Counted from the stretch's first letter, positions 12,396-24,654 are shown. The stretch is 64,000 nucleotides of DNA from Apostichopus japonicus (GCF_037975245.1 NC_092576.1:40693611-40757610), one strand, 5' to 3'. A program made the numbers and translations. The notes: a model not told the origin generated them from the sequence alone.

Positions 12396-13955
12396 ACCCC
12401 CCCCCCCCCCTGGTGACACTGCCTAAATTTTGCCTTGATTTGAAAATGTACCACCCTATCTAAAAACTATTTGTGATAGTGTACGGTAGTTGAGTAGTGC
12501 TCTACTCTAAGCAAATATTAATTCATCCAGTATTGCAGCTCAAAATGCTTATATAGTCAAAACTTGCTGTACATTACAATAACAAAAAATATGTCTAGCC
12601 CTATAATTAATACACAGGAACCCATATTACTTTATGAAAGTCAAACTTCAGAGACTTCCAAAACTGTTATATAAAAATTTGAACATTTAAATTATTTCCT
12701 GATATTTAGGTGGCAGAAACTTGTTAGATACCCCCATTCCCCACCCCAATCCCCACCCCCTCCCCCACCCCCAAACCAAATGCCTTGCCACTAACTCGAG
12801 ATACAGTTGTCACTGCAATGTAAGCTATTCTGACTGGCCAAACCTTGAACTAATCCAGGAAAGTTGAAGCACAATAGGTGTGTGTCTATGGAATGTGCTT
12901 CCAATAGTTTGACCTATTGTTCACTTTTGTTGATTTATCCTTGAATCCTCAATACATTATACTGCTTGCTTACAGAAGAGCTGTCAATAATTGTCTGTTG
13001 TTAGAATTTTACCATACTGTGGCTTGTTAGTTTCCTGTTCTTGTTATGTTTGTAGTTAAATGCTATTTTCATCTTTACATGGATAAATGTTTAAGGGTGG
13101 GGGAGGGGTGGGGCGTGGGGGAGAGCAGAGGGGAAAGGGATTGTATGTATAGGAGTATGATGAGGTGTGGGACCTACATATGAATACTGTTACGTACTGA
13201 AAACCATGACATTCAGTGTATTTAAAAGTTCTTTCATCATTCATGCACAAGTGTACGTTAAAGTATGACAGTGATTGAGCGGGGAGAGTTTGGGAGGGGG
13301 AGGGGGGAAATGTATTGTACAACCGTAGAACTGATAAAGGTAAAGTCTAAGACACTGTATCATCTAAATCAAGCAACTGAGACCTGAATAGTTAATTACT
13401 CAGATATCAAGTCAGTAACACCACTCAATCTCTTGAACAGTTGTTCATAGACTGTAGACATCTCCGTAGCGATAGCAAACAGTTGTCACTCATTCATCAT
13501 TTTAATAAATTTGACAAAGAAAAATATATGTGTCGTCATATTATAAAAATAGATGTGTTGATGGCCAGGAAGGGTGGAAAATTACTGTAGAGATTGAGGT
13601 ACTAACTCAGTATCATTTCTTGTTGTACACGTTTATGGTGTATAAAAACTGGATACTGTATACATGTATGTATCAAAATAATGTGATGAACTTTGTATAT
13701 ATGTAGGCATGATTTATTATTCACTTCAAATTTTTTGGCTTACCTGCATCACACTTACCTACATCACACTTGTAACTACATCACAAACTCAGCAGAGACT
13801 TAAATGAAGTGCAGTTACTCAATTTCTCAAAGAGATGGGTAACTTTGATTAACGTGAATAATTCTAACTATGATTTGTGTTACGAACAATCCATTGCAGT
13901 GACGGTTGGGTTTGCGTTGTTGTATAATTATAACAAGGTTTTGAAGTCTGAGGAA
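12396..13955. other. No gene seen
   Basis: Includes a C run at about 12401-12410 and a C-rich patch at 12730-12770 (CCCCACCCC units). G-rich patches occur at about 13095-13135 and 13285-13310. No supportable gene; the 88-codon frames here are proline- or low-complexity-driven or have no recognisable features. Confidence 0.4.
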
Positions 13956-14326
13956 GTTCCCTCTGATATTCATTCATCCAATTATAGCACAGCTATAGAG
14001 CTAGGAAAGTTTTGTGATTACGTAATCGACCTGCCACAGTTGTTCCTAATAAATCAACCTCAGGCTGTACAATAAGCCTGCATAGCTGCTTATCTCCATT
14101 AGGCTCTTTGTGTAAACACTGTGTGGAAACATGTTCATGTCTACAGTGTAGTTCATCATATAGCATTAACACAAAGACCCTCATACAAGAAAAATATATG
14201 ACAGGCGTTGCAGACTAATTGGTAAAAAAGAGGTCATTATACGACCAAGGCAGGTCGATTATGTAATCTCAAGAAACCTTTCCATGATAGCGTGCTATAG
14301 TTGGGGTCTATGCAGCAGACATTTAA
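13956..14326. mobile_element. TTAA-flanked MITE, family 1, copy B
   Basis: Parallel to copy A across its length: CCAATTATAGCACAGCTATAG, GATTACGTAATCGACCTG, a CTCCATTAGGCTCTTTGTG block, AAAGACCCTCATACA, then GCGTGCTATAGTTGGGGTC and GCAGCAGACATTTAA. The right TTAA is at 14323-14326. The outer left ~20 bp are decayed and no left TTAA remains, so the start is approximate. It shares the internal block with copy A, which shows a true common parent. Confidence 0.7.
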
Positions 14327-14537
14327 TCTCTTCCCCAGGCACTTTCTTTTACTGATCAAAGTACTCCCACTTCATGTAAGATAAAATCCCTCCCTATCTT
14401 TCCCATTCTCTTCTCCATTTTTATCCCATCCCACCTTTTTATTCTTTTTTTTCCACCCAAGATTTCATCTTCTGAATGTACATAGACTGGTCAGTCATCA
14501 AAGTTGTAATGTTAGACTTAATACACTCTCCTATATG

Positions 14538-15024
14538 CAGGGATGTGCCCACGCTGGGCAGCACTGGGCGGCCCCGCCCAGCACTAAAAATTACTGCCCA
14601 GCACTGTCTTAAAAATTGTGGATCCCGCCCAGCACTATTTTCATCTAAAATCCCGACGTTCCTAACAATATATTCAACATAAATTGGGTCTAGCCAGATG
14701 CCAAAATCATACAGACTAATAATGCATCAGTTATGCATGCGAGAAACATTACTTACGGCTCTCAATCGGTCCCTTGTAAAATCTCTTGCAAACAAACTAA
14801 TAACTTTTACCAGGTACGTAATATATTTCACTAAAAAAAATTAAAAATGTTTATTGTTAGCAAAACTAGTACAAAAGTACAAAAGTAATGCTTAAAAAGC
14901 TACACAAGCATGCATTTGGCATCTGAGCACCTTCAAAAATGAAAACATCACCCTCCCCTTAGACCCCTCCCCCAAGACGGCGATCAGTATACCCGGCACT
15001 CAGGAAATCCTGGGCACATCCCTG
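14538..15024. mobile_element. hAT-like MITE
   Basis: 487 bp with perfect 14-bp terminal inverted repeats: CAGGGATGTGCCCA at the left and TGGGCACATCCCTG at the right. The 8-bp flanks are CCTATATG and TATATATG (6 of 8 match), fitting an old hAT-style 8-bp duplication. The left end is followed by repeated GCCCAGCACT blocks that could fold with each other. There is no transposase. Confidence 0.75.
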
Positions 15025-15032
15025 TATATATG

Positions 15033-15940
15033 ATAGTGCGTTCACTGTTGTAGATCATGCAGTCTGTATGGTGACAGTTATTATTACTGTACTGTACATA
15101 CCAGCCATCCCTGAAGTCACAGATCCTAAAGTACGTATTAAAGACACATTAAAGCAACTTTACAACATATAGGGACTTAACTTGTTTGATCAGGAAGCCA
15201 TAACTCTCAGGTTTTCCCTTAACTGACATTATTTATGCTTTGTGGATAGGATCAAAGTTTGAGTAAACATGGAATGGATTGTGTAGTTAATAATTAATGA
15301 GCGGATGAACAATTAATTAATGGCTTGCATCTAATTAATTTTGTCAATCTAAACATGAAGAGCAGCCACATACTTTTTCAATATGATTTTTGAAATATAT
15401 TATGCATTAGTTGCAATTTAATATTGCTCAGTTATTTCCAGAGTCAGCTGGTTATTGTAGTTAACTTGTTGTTACTAATTAGTTAACTAATTAATTAAAG
15501 TCAAAATTAAGATACATAGTGCCATTAGTTCTTAATATAGATTTCTAACAATGTAGAAAATGAAATATACTATAGCAATTAGGAGTATTAAGTTACAGAT
15601 ATGTTTATCATAGGACTTTGTACTGTGTGTTACTTTAATAGCTGCCAAGACTGTATTTCTAGAGAATGGATGTTGTGAAGTTGACAGCTCCCCGCTGACC
15701 AGAGAAGAGTCCCCTGAAGCTAAGATTGTTTGGTCAGATATGAATATATACAGTATATTATATCATAGATAGCTCTTTATGGTTAGAGTAAATATTATAC
15801 AAGGTGGAATGTAACCGCAGGGAATAATTTAGTGGTCAACGTTTTGTGTAATAGTTGTGACGGCTCTGTACTTTATAGTCTCTGATAAGATGAAATGGTT
15901 CCTGTGTAAAGAAAGTACGATACATCTCTGCACATATGTA
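15033..15940. other. No gene seen
   Basis: A+T-rich unique DNA with a TTAATTAA-rich patch at about 15280-15500 and no supported coding sequence. TTAAAGCAACTTTAC at about 15148 resembles the start of a TTAA-type MITE but no partner end was found. Confidence 0.35.
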
Positions 15941-16113
15941 TAGCAGTATGCCCATTTTGCATAGCAATATGCCCATTTTGCATAGCAATAAGCCCATTTT
16001 GCACAGCAATATGCCCATTTTGCATAGCAATATGCCCATTTTTGCATAGCAATTTGCCCATTTTGCATAGCAATTTGCCCATTTTGCATAGCAATTTGCC
16101 CATTCTGCAAGCA
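15941..16113. repeat. 21-bp minisatellite, about 8 copies
   Basis: Tandem units of TAGCAATATGCCCATTTTGCA with few changes (ATG/AAG/TTG variants and one extra T near 16021). Because 21 is a multiple of three, three minus-strand frames stay open and give repetitive 76-100-codon translations rich in CKMG/NGHIAMQ. These are repeat translations, not proteins. Confidence 0.9.
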
Positions 16114-17919
16114 TTTTGCCATGCGATACAAGAGTAAATTATTCTCTGTAACCTGTTTTTAACTTACAAAAGATAATATAAATATGGAATATATGGAAGC
16201 TTCAAATGGTCATTAGTACCTGGTAGAAATGGCTTGAACAATGAGAGAGGTTCTGTACAGTGCTTACTAGTATAATTGGTGTGACGTAGTCCATCAGTCA
16301 GTCAGTGGGGCTGTCAGTCGGTCATTGTATGTATGTGTGTAGATGTTGATGTAATATTTCCAGACTCCCTAGATCCTTTTTTATAGTGCTGGCAGTAAAC
16401 ATGGATGATGTACAGACTAAAATCATGGGATATAAAGCTGTGCCGTTTGATTCCTCGCTAAACTATAAAGCCATGCCAGGAACATTTTTTAAGCGCTCTC
16501 CTACCTAAAAAAAATTAAATTCAACTTTAGGCTGTTTGAGTTGTTACATCTAAGTAATTGAACAAGTTATCTTTGTGATAATGTAAGAGCTTTCCACATT
16601 AGTTGAGGAAATTGTAAGCTAACCAGACTCAGTGTGGGTTCACTAACACTTGTGATACACAATATAATAACTCTTGAGGATCTCTTATAGTAAATTGCCA
16701 TACATATATCACCAGTGTATGTTTATTCATCTCATAGACAGAGCACTCTCGCTGGTCCCAGTCTGTTACACTGTATAGTTACTGTATAAGTGTCCAAGAC
16801 TCCAAGTCTCCAAAACTAAAAAGAAATACAAAAAAAAAAAATATATATAGTTGACAATTTATTAACATGTAAACAGTGTTACTGCCTAAAATATGCTGTT
16901 CTACAGAATCTTCATCTTATAGACAGTACCCTTATGACTCCATCCACTGTAGTTCTACAATGCAGAAGGTACTACAAGTTTGTTTATATAGTGTAAGTAA
17001 GTTCTACTATAATATCAATTGGTAACTTCTCAACACCTTACCATGACCTTGTACACAGTGGAAGTAGTATGTAACTGTGTGCAAAGGAAAAGGTACACTG
17101 TGTTGTTTTAAGTGGTGTCTCCACACACAGTAATAACATACACATGCCTGTATAGTGGTAGTAGTTTAGGCCAGGCATGCATCTAGGAGGAAACTTCACT
17201 CACTGGGTTAAAAGTCAAGTTCACCTGTCGGTAATGTCCAAGTAGGAAGATGGGATAAGTTATGATCTATTAGAAAGGTGTGACACCTTTTGTGACAGTA
17301 AGTGTACTGTTTGCGTGGATAATGGTATAAAGGAATTGAGACACTCGGGATATAATATTATACTATTTGCAATCAAACTGGTGCGGTGAATGTTATAGTA
17401 CAGTGTGCATGGGATAATCCTCATTCTGGTATATATACAGTACATAATGATTTATGTGATGCATTGTATAATTTAGTACATGTATGCACCCTTTAATACC
17501 TAGTTACAGTGTTGTACCTTTGTCTGATATTACTGTAGGGCCTGTTTAGCTATAAACTACAATATTTAGTGATGTGCAATCTCAAGTGAATATTTTACAA
17601 ACTTATAGTGTTAATATTGGGATTGAGAATTAGAAATAAATATATTCAGTAAATATATGGGGGAGGAGGGAGGGTGGAGTTGAATAGGGAGGGACAATGA
17701 GGAGGTGGAGCATGCTATGCTCATCAGACAACATTTATCATGTGAATAGTGAAGTGTTCATAGTAATTGAAACCAAGTATGTTATGTCTATCGCACAACA
17801 TGTGTAATTTGAGTAGTGCTGTTCAGACTTTAAACTGAACATGTTATGTCCATCATACAACATGGATAGGTGACTGTTGCAGGCAGAGCATGTCTGATAT
17901 TAGAAGCTTATCAATCACT
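16114..17919. other. No gene seen
   Basis: Unique A+T-rich DNA. A CAGTCAGTCAGT patch lies near 16290, an A run near 16830 and a G-rich patch at 17658-17710. No supported gene. Confidence 0.35.
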
Positions 17920-18185
17920 TTAAGGTAGTCTGTATAGGCCCCAACTTATAGCATGCTATCATTTAGAACTAGAAGTTTTCAAAAAGGTACTTTCCTGGAG
18001 GTCTTTACTTACCTAATTGTTCTCAGACATTCAGCATCGAGCACAAAAGATGACTGAATGTCCCAGTGAGGTCACTTTTCTCCAGGGTAGTTATAAAAAC
18101 AGTTTTAAGAATTTTGACCAAAGGTGACCATAATTTAATATCTGGCATATTTGGGGCCAATACAGCCTATACAGTATACCTTTAA
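17920..18185. mobile_element. TTAA-flanked MITE, family 1, copy D (short)
   Basis: The left end TTAAGGTAGTCTGTATAG is followed by GCCCCAACTTATAGCATGCTATCA, matching the family 1 terminal repeat with small indels. At the right, CCTATACAGTATACCTTTAA (18166-18185) matches the family right end at 17 of 20 positions and also finishes in TTAA. The inner TTGGGGCC is displaced, so the right side has an insertion. At 266 bp it is a diverged or internally deleted member. Confidence 0.55.
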
Positions 18186-19304
18186 TAAACTGGCACACCT
18201 ACACTGTGTGGTGAAGCATGTAGACCTACAGTAGTACATTGTCATTGGTCGTTGCCAATGTAAGCTGAATGCAACTGTGTGCATCTTCTCTGGTACAATG
18301 GTTCTTTTCAAAGTAAATTTATAACCTTTTGAGAGGAATTTTAAAGGATTCGTAAACAGAGCATGAATGTTGAGTGAGACCGATATTCTCATAGACTGAG
18401 TGTATCGTCACCAGAGACTCACAAACATGTCACATCTGTGCAACAGAGGAGAAAGACAGATCAAATATTTGAATTACAGTTGTGTTTGAGAATAATTGAC
18501 TATGGGGGGGGGGGAGCAAAATATTGTTGATTGTCTGAACTAAAGGTGATACTGTTGTCCTTTTAGAGGTCAGTAATATAAGTTTGTCATAAATTATAAA
18601 AAAAAAATAGGTGCTGTGAAGTGGAGCAGAAAGAAGGATGGGCTGGATGGTGGCAAAATTCATTGAAGACTGCCTTGGTTATTTTATGTTACCATGGATA
18701 CTAGTGATTGCAAGATTATTGCCAAATTGACCTGTACCCATGCAGATGGATGTCACACATCTGCCATAGTGTTCTGTTGTTTTTTCGGTAGAAGTAGTCG
18801 ACTATTGTACCATAATGGAGTGGTGAGTGAGAAAATCTGAATGAAGAAATGCAACAAGTATATTGTTAGTTGGTGACTTTGATCTTATATAAGCCTGGAG
18901 GTTTGCATGCTGTTACACTTGTAAGCACATTATGTCAGGTCTACAAACTGATTGCATAATTGCTTCTTAAGGCAAGCTACCTCCTGGGTACTGTTAAACT
19001 AAGTATGTAAGTACTTACTGGTATTTAAACTACTTTAAAGTGTAAACCAAGTGGCATACTGACCTACAAGAGATAAATGTACATATGCATGCATGTAGAC
19101 CTAACCTCAGCTTATTCAGGACCAAACACATCCATGGGCTGGACAGGAGGTTTTTAACCATATTTTTAGTTAAAATTGTACTTATTGAGAAGATTTTGAA
19201 CAACTTTATTTGTCTCTCATTTAGTTTGTAACAAGTTGAGTACTTTTCTGGAGACTGTAACCCCACCAAGTCATTCTCAGACATTGTAAGTGGCAGATGA
19301 GGAT
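18186..19304. other. No gene seen
   Basis: Unique sequence with a G run near 18506-18514 and an A run near 18598-18607. The 77- and 85-codon minus frames carry no recognised motif. Confidence 0.35.
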
Positions 19305-19610
19305 TAAATCTGGAGAGGGGAGGGGGACAGGAGATGGGGAGGGAAATAGGGGAGGGAGGCAGGGGATGGGGAGGGAGATAGGTGAGGGAGAAAGTGGGAG
19401 GGGAGGGAGATAGGAGAGGCTGACAGTGGGAGTGGAGGGGGAGAGTGGGAGAGGAAGGGGAGTGACAGTGGGAGGGGAAATGTGAGTGGGAGGGGAGGGG
19501 AGTGTGATAGTGGGAGGGGTGTCTGACAGTGGGAGGGTAGTGTGACAGTGGGAATGGGAGGGAAGGGTACAGTGGGAGGGGAGTCGACAATGGGAGGAGA
19601 GTCGACATTG
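19305..19610 (+). repeat. Polypurine tract (GGGAGGGGAG-type)
   Basis: Irregular repeats of GGGAGGGGAG, GACAGTGGGAG and GGGAGATAGG leading into the 19-bp array. The + strand is almost free of pyrimidines other than T. The minus strand reads as proline/serine/leucine in every frame, an artefact of CCCTCC-type repeats. Confidence 0.8.
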
Positions 19611-20185
19611 TCGACAGGATAGGGGATTGGGTAGAGGGACAGGGATTGGGTAGAGGGACAGGGAGAGGGTAGAGGGACAGGGAGAGGGTAGAGGGACAGG
19701 GATAGGGTAGAGGGACAGGGATTGGGTAGAGGGACAGACATAGGGTAGAGGGACAGGGATAGGGTAGAGGGACAGGGATTGGGTAGAGGGACAGGGAGAG
19801 GGTAGAGGGACAGGGAGAGGGTAGAGGGACAGGGATAGGGTAGAGGGACAGGGATTGGGTAGAGGGACAGACATAGGGTAGAGGGACAGGGATAGGGTAG
19901 AGGGACAGGGATTGGGTAGAGGGACAGACATAGGGTAGAGGGACAGGGATAGGGTAGAGGGACAGGGATAGGGTAGAGGGACAGGGATTGGGTAGAGGGA
20001 CAGACATAGGGTAGAGGGACAGGGATAGGGTAGAGGGACAGGGATTGGGTAGAGGGACAGACATAGGGTAGAGGGACAGGGATAGGGTAGAGGGACAGGG
20101 ATAGGGTAGAGGGATAGGGATAGGGTAGAGGGACAGGGATTGGGTAGAGGGACAGGAATAGGGTAGAGAAGGGAAAGGGTAGAGA
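19611..20185 (+). repeat. 19-bp minisatellite (TAGAGGGACAGGGATAGGG), about 30 copies
   Basis: Head-to-tail 19-bp units alternate mainly between GGGACAGGGATAGGGTAGA, GGGACAGGGATTGGGTAGA, GGGACAGGGAGAGGGTAGA and GGGACAGACATAGGGTAGA variants. Most units hold three or four GGG runs separated by 2-4 bases, so the whole array fits canonical G-quadruplex spacing on the + strand. Because 19 is not a multiple of three, all three minus frames stay open and give the same 19-residue peptide repeat (PCPST/SLSLYP type). This explains the 344-346-codon frames, which have no other support as genes. Variant order shows local block duplications. Confidence 0.95.
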
Positions 20186-21308
20186 AATGGGAGGGGGAGG
20201 AGAAGGAGAAGAAGGAATGGACTTTAACAGACAGTGTATTGAGTGTAATTAAAGGTTTCAAGTTTTGTGTAGTATTTTTGAAGGCCTTTGCATACTATAC
20301 TTCCTGTGTGACAATGATTTGATGGGACAGTCAGTTGATCCACAACGGTAACCTCAAAACACTTTCTGAAGAAATGAGTCTTAAAAGTGCAATTTAAAAA
20401 CTAACAACATTGGACATAGAGGTTCCTTAATTTATTAACATAAAAGGGACATATCTTGATTATATTTTACTAGGGACACTTTTCAAAGTTTTAATCAAGA
20501 TGGTGTGGGGAACGGGGGGGGGGAGAGATAGGGGCATATCCATTGTGCCTTCTGGCCTTGCAACCTCTGCTTCTTAGATACAAAAGGCTTTAAAACATTG
20601 GATATGGAAGTGTGTTTTTTTAAGCTTTCCACATCACTGATCATGATTTGAGTTACTGTTGCATACAGTGCAGTGTTGTGACCTTCTTGTTTGTATATGA
20701 TTCGGCGTTTCTTTATTTCGTCGTCGCATTTGCTTGTTGGCGTTCTGTCCGATCTACAGTAGCAATGGTGTGGGAGCAGTGTTTAATTTGAAGTGGGTGA
20801 AGAGCGCGGCGAGATTGAAAAAGTCATCCTTCCAGGTTGCAGATTTGTGAACGTATCGAGGATATTGTATATCGGTCGTACGGTATCACATTGCAGGGCA
20901 GTGCTGAGTCACTGGCTGTATTGAATGAATGACTGAATGAATGCCTCTTAATTGGCTGTGTTCTCAAGCATGTGTGTGTAATTAAGAACATCATGTATCA
21001 AAGTGTCAGGGATGGCAGTCTTTACAAATTAACATTTCCTTCTTCTCTGCAAACACTTCCACTGCGGCCTAAGAGGCTTTCATGTGTGTGTGTCATGTAC
21101 TGTACAATGAGTGAGTTTGTTGACGCAGTGATTAGTGATTTGGCTGTAGTGGGTGGTTTTTAACACTGTAGTTACAAGTACGAGAGCTTTGGTAATGCAT
21201 TGCACAGAGTGTATTATAATATCTACAATGAAAGGACACAATTTGTGACAAAATGTCTGTTTTTCTTCAAAATGCATAATGTGTGTGCCCCAATTATGAT
21301 GCTCTACT
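20186..21308. other. No gene; small CpG-containing patch
   Basis: No supported gene. From about 20700 to 20890 CpG is more frequent than nearby (TTCGTCGTCGCATTTG, GAGCGCGGCGAG, ATCGGTCGTACGG). This could be a weak regulatory patch or simply less decayed DNA. A G run is at about 20514-20523. Confidence 0.3.
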
Positions 21309-21625
21309 CAGGGTTGTGCTCAAGAATATTTGAGTGCGGGCGGATTTTTGTGCGGTAGTGTGATCCACGTCCTGGGGGAGGGATCTCAGGGGTGGGGGTT
21401 ATCCCTTCCCAAATGAAGCATGCTTCGATGACAAATGGTGCTACCTTTTCTGGCGCTAACTTCTGTGCCAAGTATTCACCCATATTTTGGTGATGGTAAA
21501 CTTTGTGAAATTAATCATCAAATATAATGCCGGACGGAAATGTTTAAAAATGCTGTTTGTGCCGGGCGGCATTCAGAACTGCTGGGCGCAGCCGCCGGCA
21601 GCCGCCTGGCATGAGCACATCCCTC
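21309..21625. mobile_element. hAT-like MITE related to 14538-15024
   Basis: The left end CAGGGTTGTGCTCA and right end TGAGCACATCCCT are imperfect inverted repeats (CAGGGWTGTGCTCA). They resemble the CAGGGATGTGCCCA ends of the 14.5-kb element. GC-rich subterminal blocks (GTGCGGGCGG; GGGCGCAGCCGCCGGCAG) echo the GCCCAGC blocks there. No clear 8-bp duplication is visible. The 62- and 82-codon frames across it are not genes. Confidence 0.5.
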
Positions 21626-22019
21626 TCTGCTTATGTTGGTATCCTCTCACTAACACTATTATCCAGATTTATATATGCCTGCTGTATTTTTATAGCATTC
21701 ACGAGTCGATTTCGTCAATCAAACCACAGTTCTAGTCTACTGTAGTTTTCAAAGTGGACGTACTGTATCATATGTGCTGTGTTGATGCCAGCATTTATAC
21801 TATGTGAACCTAAAAATTAAACCTGATGCAATCGTTAATTTTGATGACCAGAATGTCGATAGCATTCGTACTGTGATCAGTTGGACTATAAATTAAAATT
21901 TCCAGAAAGTATTAACAGGTCAGACTTTAATGGTCAGCTGATCATAGGACGAAGACCAAATTTGCGCTGGTAATAAATTGTTATGTAAATTGTTAATTTG
22001 GAGCCTGCTTTAATTTCAG

Positions 22020-22075
22020 GTCAACGTACTGATTAAGCTATTGATGAGCTCTGTGAACTTACAAGTCTTGATAAG
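22020..22075 (+). other. Exon-like segment (unproven)
   Basis: A 56-nt stretch between TTTAATTTCAG and GTTAGT, both reasonable splice signals. Only one frame is open (VNVLIKLLMSSVNLQVLI then two spare bases). No family is recognised. Chance occurrence is quite possible in 64 kb, so this is only a pointer for transcript data. Confidence 0.15.
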
Positions 22076-22225
22076 GTTAGTTTGTAATTAAATTTCCTGT
22101 ACTGGATATGGAACAGTATGTTTAATGTGTGTGTGCTGTACACAGATATATCAACTACCGTAGGAAGGCAATTGAAAGACAAAACCAATGAGAAGAATCA
22201 GTGCTCCATGTATTAATCCTTTTAA

Positions 22226-22577
22226 CTGACCCTCTTACCTGACCCTCTGACTGACCCTATAGAGCTGGCCCTCTAGAACTGACCCTCTAGAACTGACCCT
22301 CTAGAACTGACCCTCTAGAACTGACCCTCTGACTGACCCTATAGAGTTGGCCCTCTAACTGACCCTCTAAACTGACCCTCTAGAACTGACCCTCTAGAAC
22401 TGACCCTCTGAACTGACCCTCTGAACTGACCCTCTAGAACTGACCCTCTAGAACTGACCCTCTGAACCGACCCTCTAGAACCGACCCTCTAGAACTGACC
22501 CTCTAGAACTGACCCTCTAGAACTGACCCTCTAACTGATCCACTAACTGACCCTCTAACTGACCCTTAAACTGACCC
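22226..22577. repeat. 14-bp minisatellite (GACCCTCTAGAACT), about 25 copies
   Basis: Units of GACCCTCTAGAACT, with shorter 10-12-bp variants lacking AGAA (GACCCTCTAACT, GACCCTCTGACT), repeated from about 22226 to 22577. The array is degenerate at both edges and most regular in the centre. Confidence 0.9.
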
Positions 22578-23233
22578 ATCGAAGTGACTGACTATGATCG
22601 GGTGAAACTGCTCTAAATAGACAACCAGAGTTAGAACCAACTAGCCTGTTATCTGATGAATTTCACCATATGTTCAGCTCAGCAGTTTTCCCAATACCCG
22701 TGGAATGTTACTTGATTTATATAGACCTTCTCTTGTTATGCAAATGAGGTTTAAGAGTGAATAATAAATTAATATGATTCTGTCCTGCATCTTGTCCCAA
22801 TATTTGTATATAATCTGATTATATCACAATGTAAGTTAAACATAAATCTACTGTACAATACGATAATTGCTTGAAATTAAACTTGACTTTTTTAAAATAT
22901 AAAAAAATCAACTCAAATCTGTGCATGAATTTATGAAGGTATCTGGAGCAAACATTATAAATATGTAAAATTCTTATTTACAGTGAGGACATACAGTACT
23001 TTAGAAACAATTTTTGTGTGCTATAGAATGAAGAAAAAGAACAGTTAATGTTACTCACCTAATATCAAAGATTAATTTCTAGTTTAACTGTAGAGTGTAC
23101 TGTGTCGGTTTTTAAAATTATTTCAAAATAAGTTATGTAGGCCTACTTCAAAGCAAACACCTTGTTACATTCTGTGTTGGTTATTATCACATGTTGTCCA
23201 ACCCTAAAGGAGATTGGTATGAAACAATGTGAT
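22578..23233. other. No gene seen
   Basis: A+T-rich sequence with no gene or repeat that could be supported. Confidence 0.35.
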
Positions 23234-23740
23234 TTAATTAAAGGTTTGCAACTGTGAGTTGTCTTTAGGGGTAGTACCCCTACAGAGATATATGCCTGAC
23301 ATATTGACAACCGGCCTGTTGTTTGAGTAATCGGAAGAAGCTAACTGCAAGCTTGTACTATCTAGTCTGATTGTTAAAGATACGGACATCCTGTATGCAT
23401 GTACAGTATGTATACCATAGAGATTGACAGTAGCCATTGACAGCAGCTGCACTAGTACTGCATTATTATCGTGAATTTGTGAAGAATCTTCTGCAAGCTT
23501 GTAAAGGTAAGGGAACAAATAGGATGGTGTGAAACCCTCTCCTATTGTAAACTGACCAATTGATGTAATGAATAAAGGAATTTCAGGCACACACAGTACA
23601 GCAGTATATAAACTATAGTTAAGTATGCATCCATGGGGCAGAAAGGACTTAAATCTGACATTATAAGGCTGTGCATAGTAATAATATTGAAAACCTTGGA
23701 AAAAATCTGAATCCAGGTTCATGAGAAATTCTCTGTACAT
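23234..23740 (-). other. Uncharacterised 168-codon open frame
   Basis: The longest ATG-started non-repetitive frame in the window (168 codons, minus). The predicted product begins MYREFLMNLDSDFF and has a hydrophobic, tyrosine-rich composition. No signal peptide, catalytic motif or repeat is visible, and no family is recognised. A 39-base poly(T), read on the same strand, lies 24 bp upstream of the ATG. Nothing distinguishes it from a chance frame except length. It could be an exon or a remnant. Confidence 0.15.
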
Positions 23741-23763
23741 GCTTACTGGAATTCACTAGCTGC

Positions 23764-23802
<39 letters not shown>
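23764..23802 (+). repeat. Poly(A) tract of about 39
   Basis: An unbroken A run. It could be the tail of a retrotransposed sequence on the + strand, but the bases before it match no element here and no target duplication was found around it. The length may be unreliable. Confidence 0.8.
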
Positions 23803-23805
<3 letters not shown>

Positions 23806-24109
23806 TCGGCTAGAGGACAATAAATTTCTTTTACACTAAATTCGGTTGGTAGGTTCATCTTCCAAGGGAGTTTTGAGACAATGTACAGTTACCGTTTAGC
23901 TTAAATTCATTCCCATGATGTTTTCGGTGTGACTGCTGTTTTGCAGCAAAGAGTCAGGGCACATCGATACTGTATCTTGGTCAATAGCTCACCGTTCAAA
24001 TTTCATTGCAGGCCTACAGTATAGTACTACGGTTAAGTAACACTTACAGTGCACATCTATCTTTGCGCCATCTGCTAAGTAAGTTACGAGCCCATCGCAG
24101 TTTAAAATT

Positions 24110-24360
24110 TCATTGATCAGAGTTTTTTAAGTGCATACTCTAGTCACCGTGAGACGACGTCTCTGCAGTCCGCACTTAAAAATAGTCTCGATTTGCCGCA
24201 CTTTTGGGCGAAAACGATGCGATAATTGAATGAAAATTGCCAGACGGTCTGAAGTGTTCATGCGTCGTCGGGGACGACATCATCGTCGTGGTGATTGTGT
24301 AACATGTTAATCATCGTAACGGTCAATACGGGGAGAGTTTTGTCGAGGAAGGAGAGGACA
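24110..24360. other. CpG-enriched patch, possible regulatory or 5' region
   Basis: CpG is locally frequent (GAGACGACGTCTC, GCGTCGTCGGGGACGAC, CATCGTCGTGG, GTAACGGTCAATACGG) against a CpG-poor background. About 280 bp downstream, ATGGCAGGATGTGAACAG ends at 24654 against GTAAAT, a possible 5' splice site. A promoter with a short first coding exon is conceivable but unproven. Confidence 0.2.
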
Positions 24361-24654
24361 CATCATTATCGTCATTAACATTTTTTAGGCATATGTATTA
24401 CACTCTCCGTTCATTGTTGTACAGTATAGCATACATATAGCATATATACACATTTGTATACATACATGTATGTAGAGTGTACATTTAAATTAAATAGATC
24501 ATATAATGTCCATCATTGAATACAGTGTATAATTAAATCCAGCTGCATACATATGTGTGTGTGTACATGTAGGGTAATAAAGTGTCAGCTAGCCACTGCT
24601 TGAAGAGGACTCAAAAAGAACTTTAGATCGTAACTGATGGCAGGATGTGAACAG

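Noticed and set aside
19030-20261. Three overlapping minus frames of 145-346 codons, proline/serine/leucine rich
   Set aside because: Translations of the 19-bp minisatellite and its polypurine flank. All frames give the same peptide repeat, with no start or splice support.
23661-23858. Processed pseudogene ending in the 39-base poly(A)
   Set aside because: No gene-like sequence precedes the A run and no target duplication flanks it.
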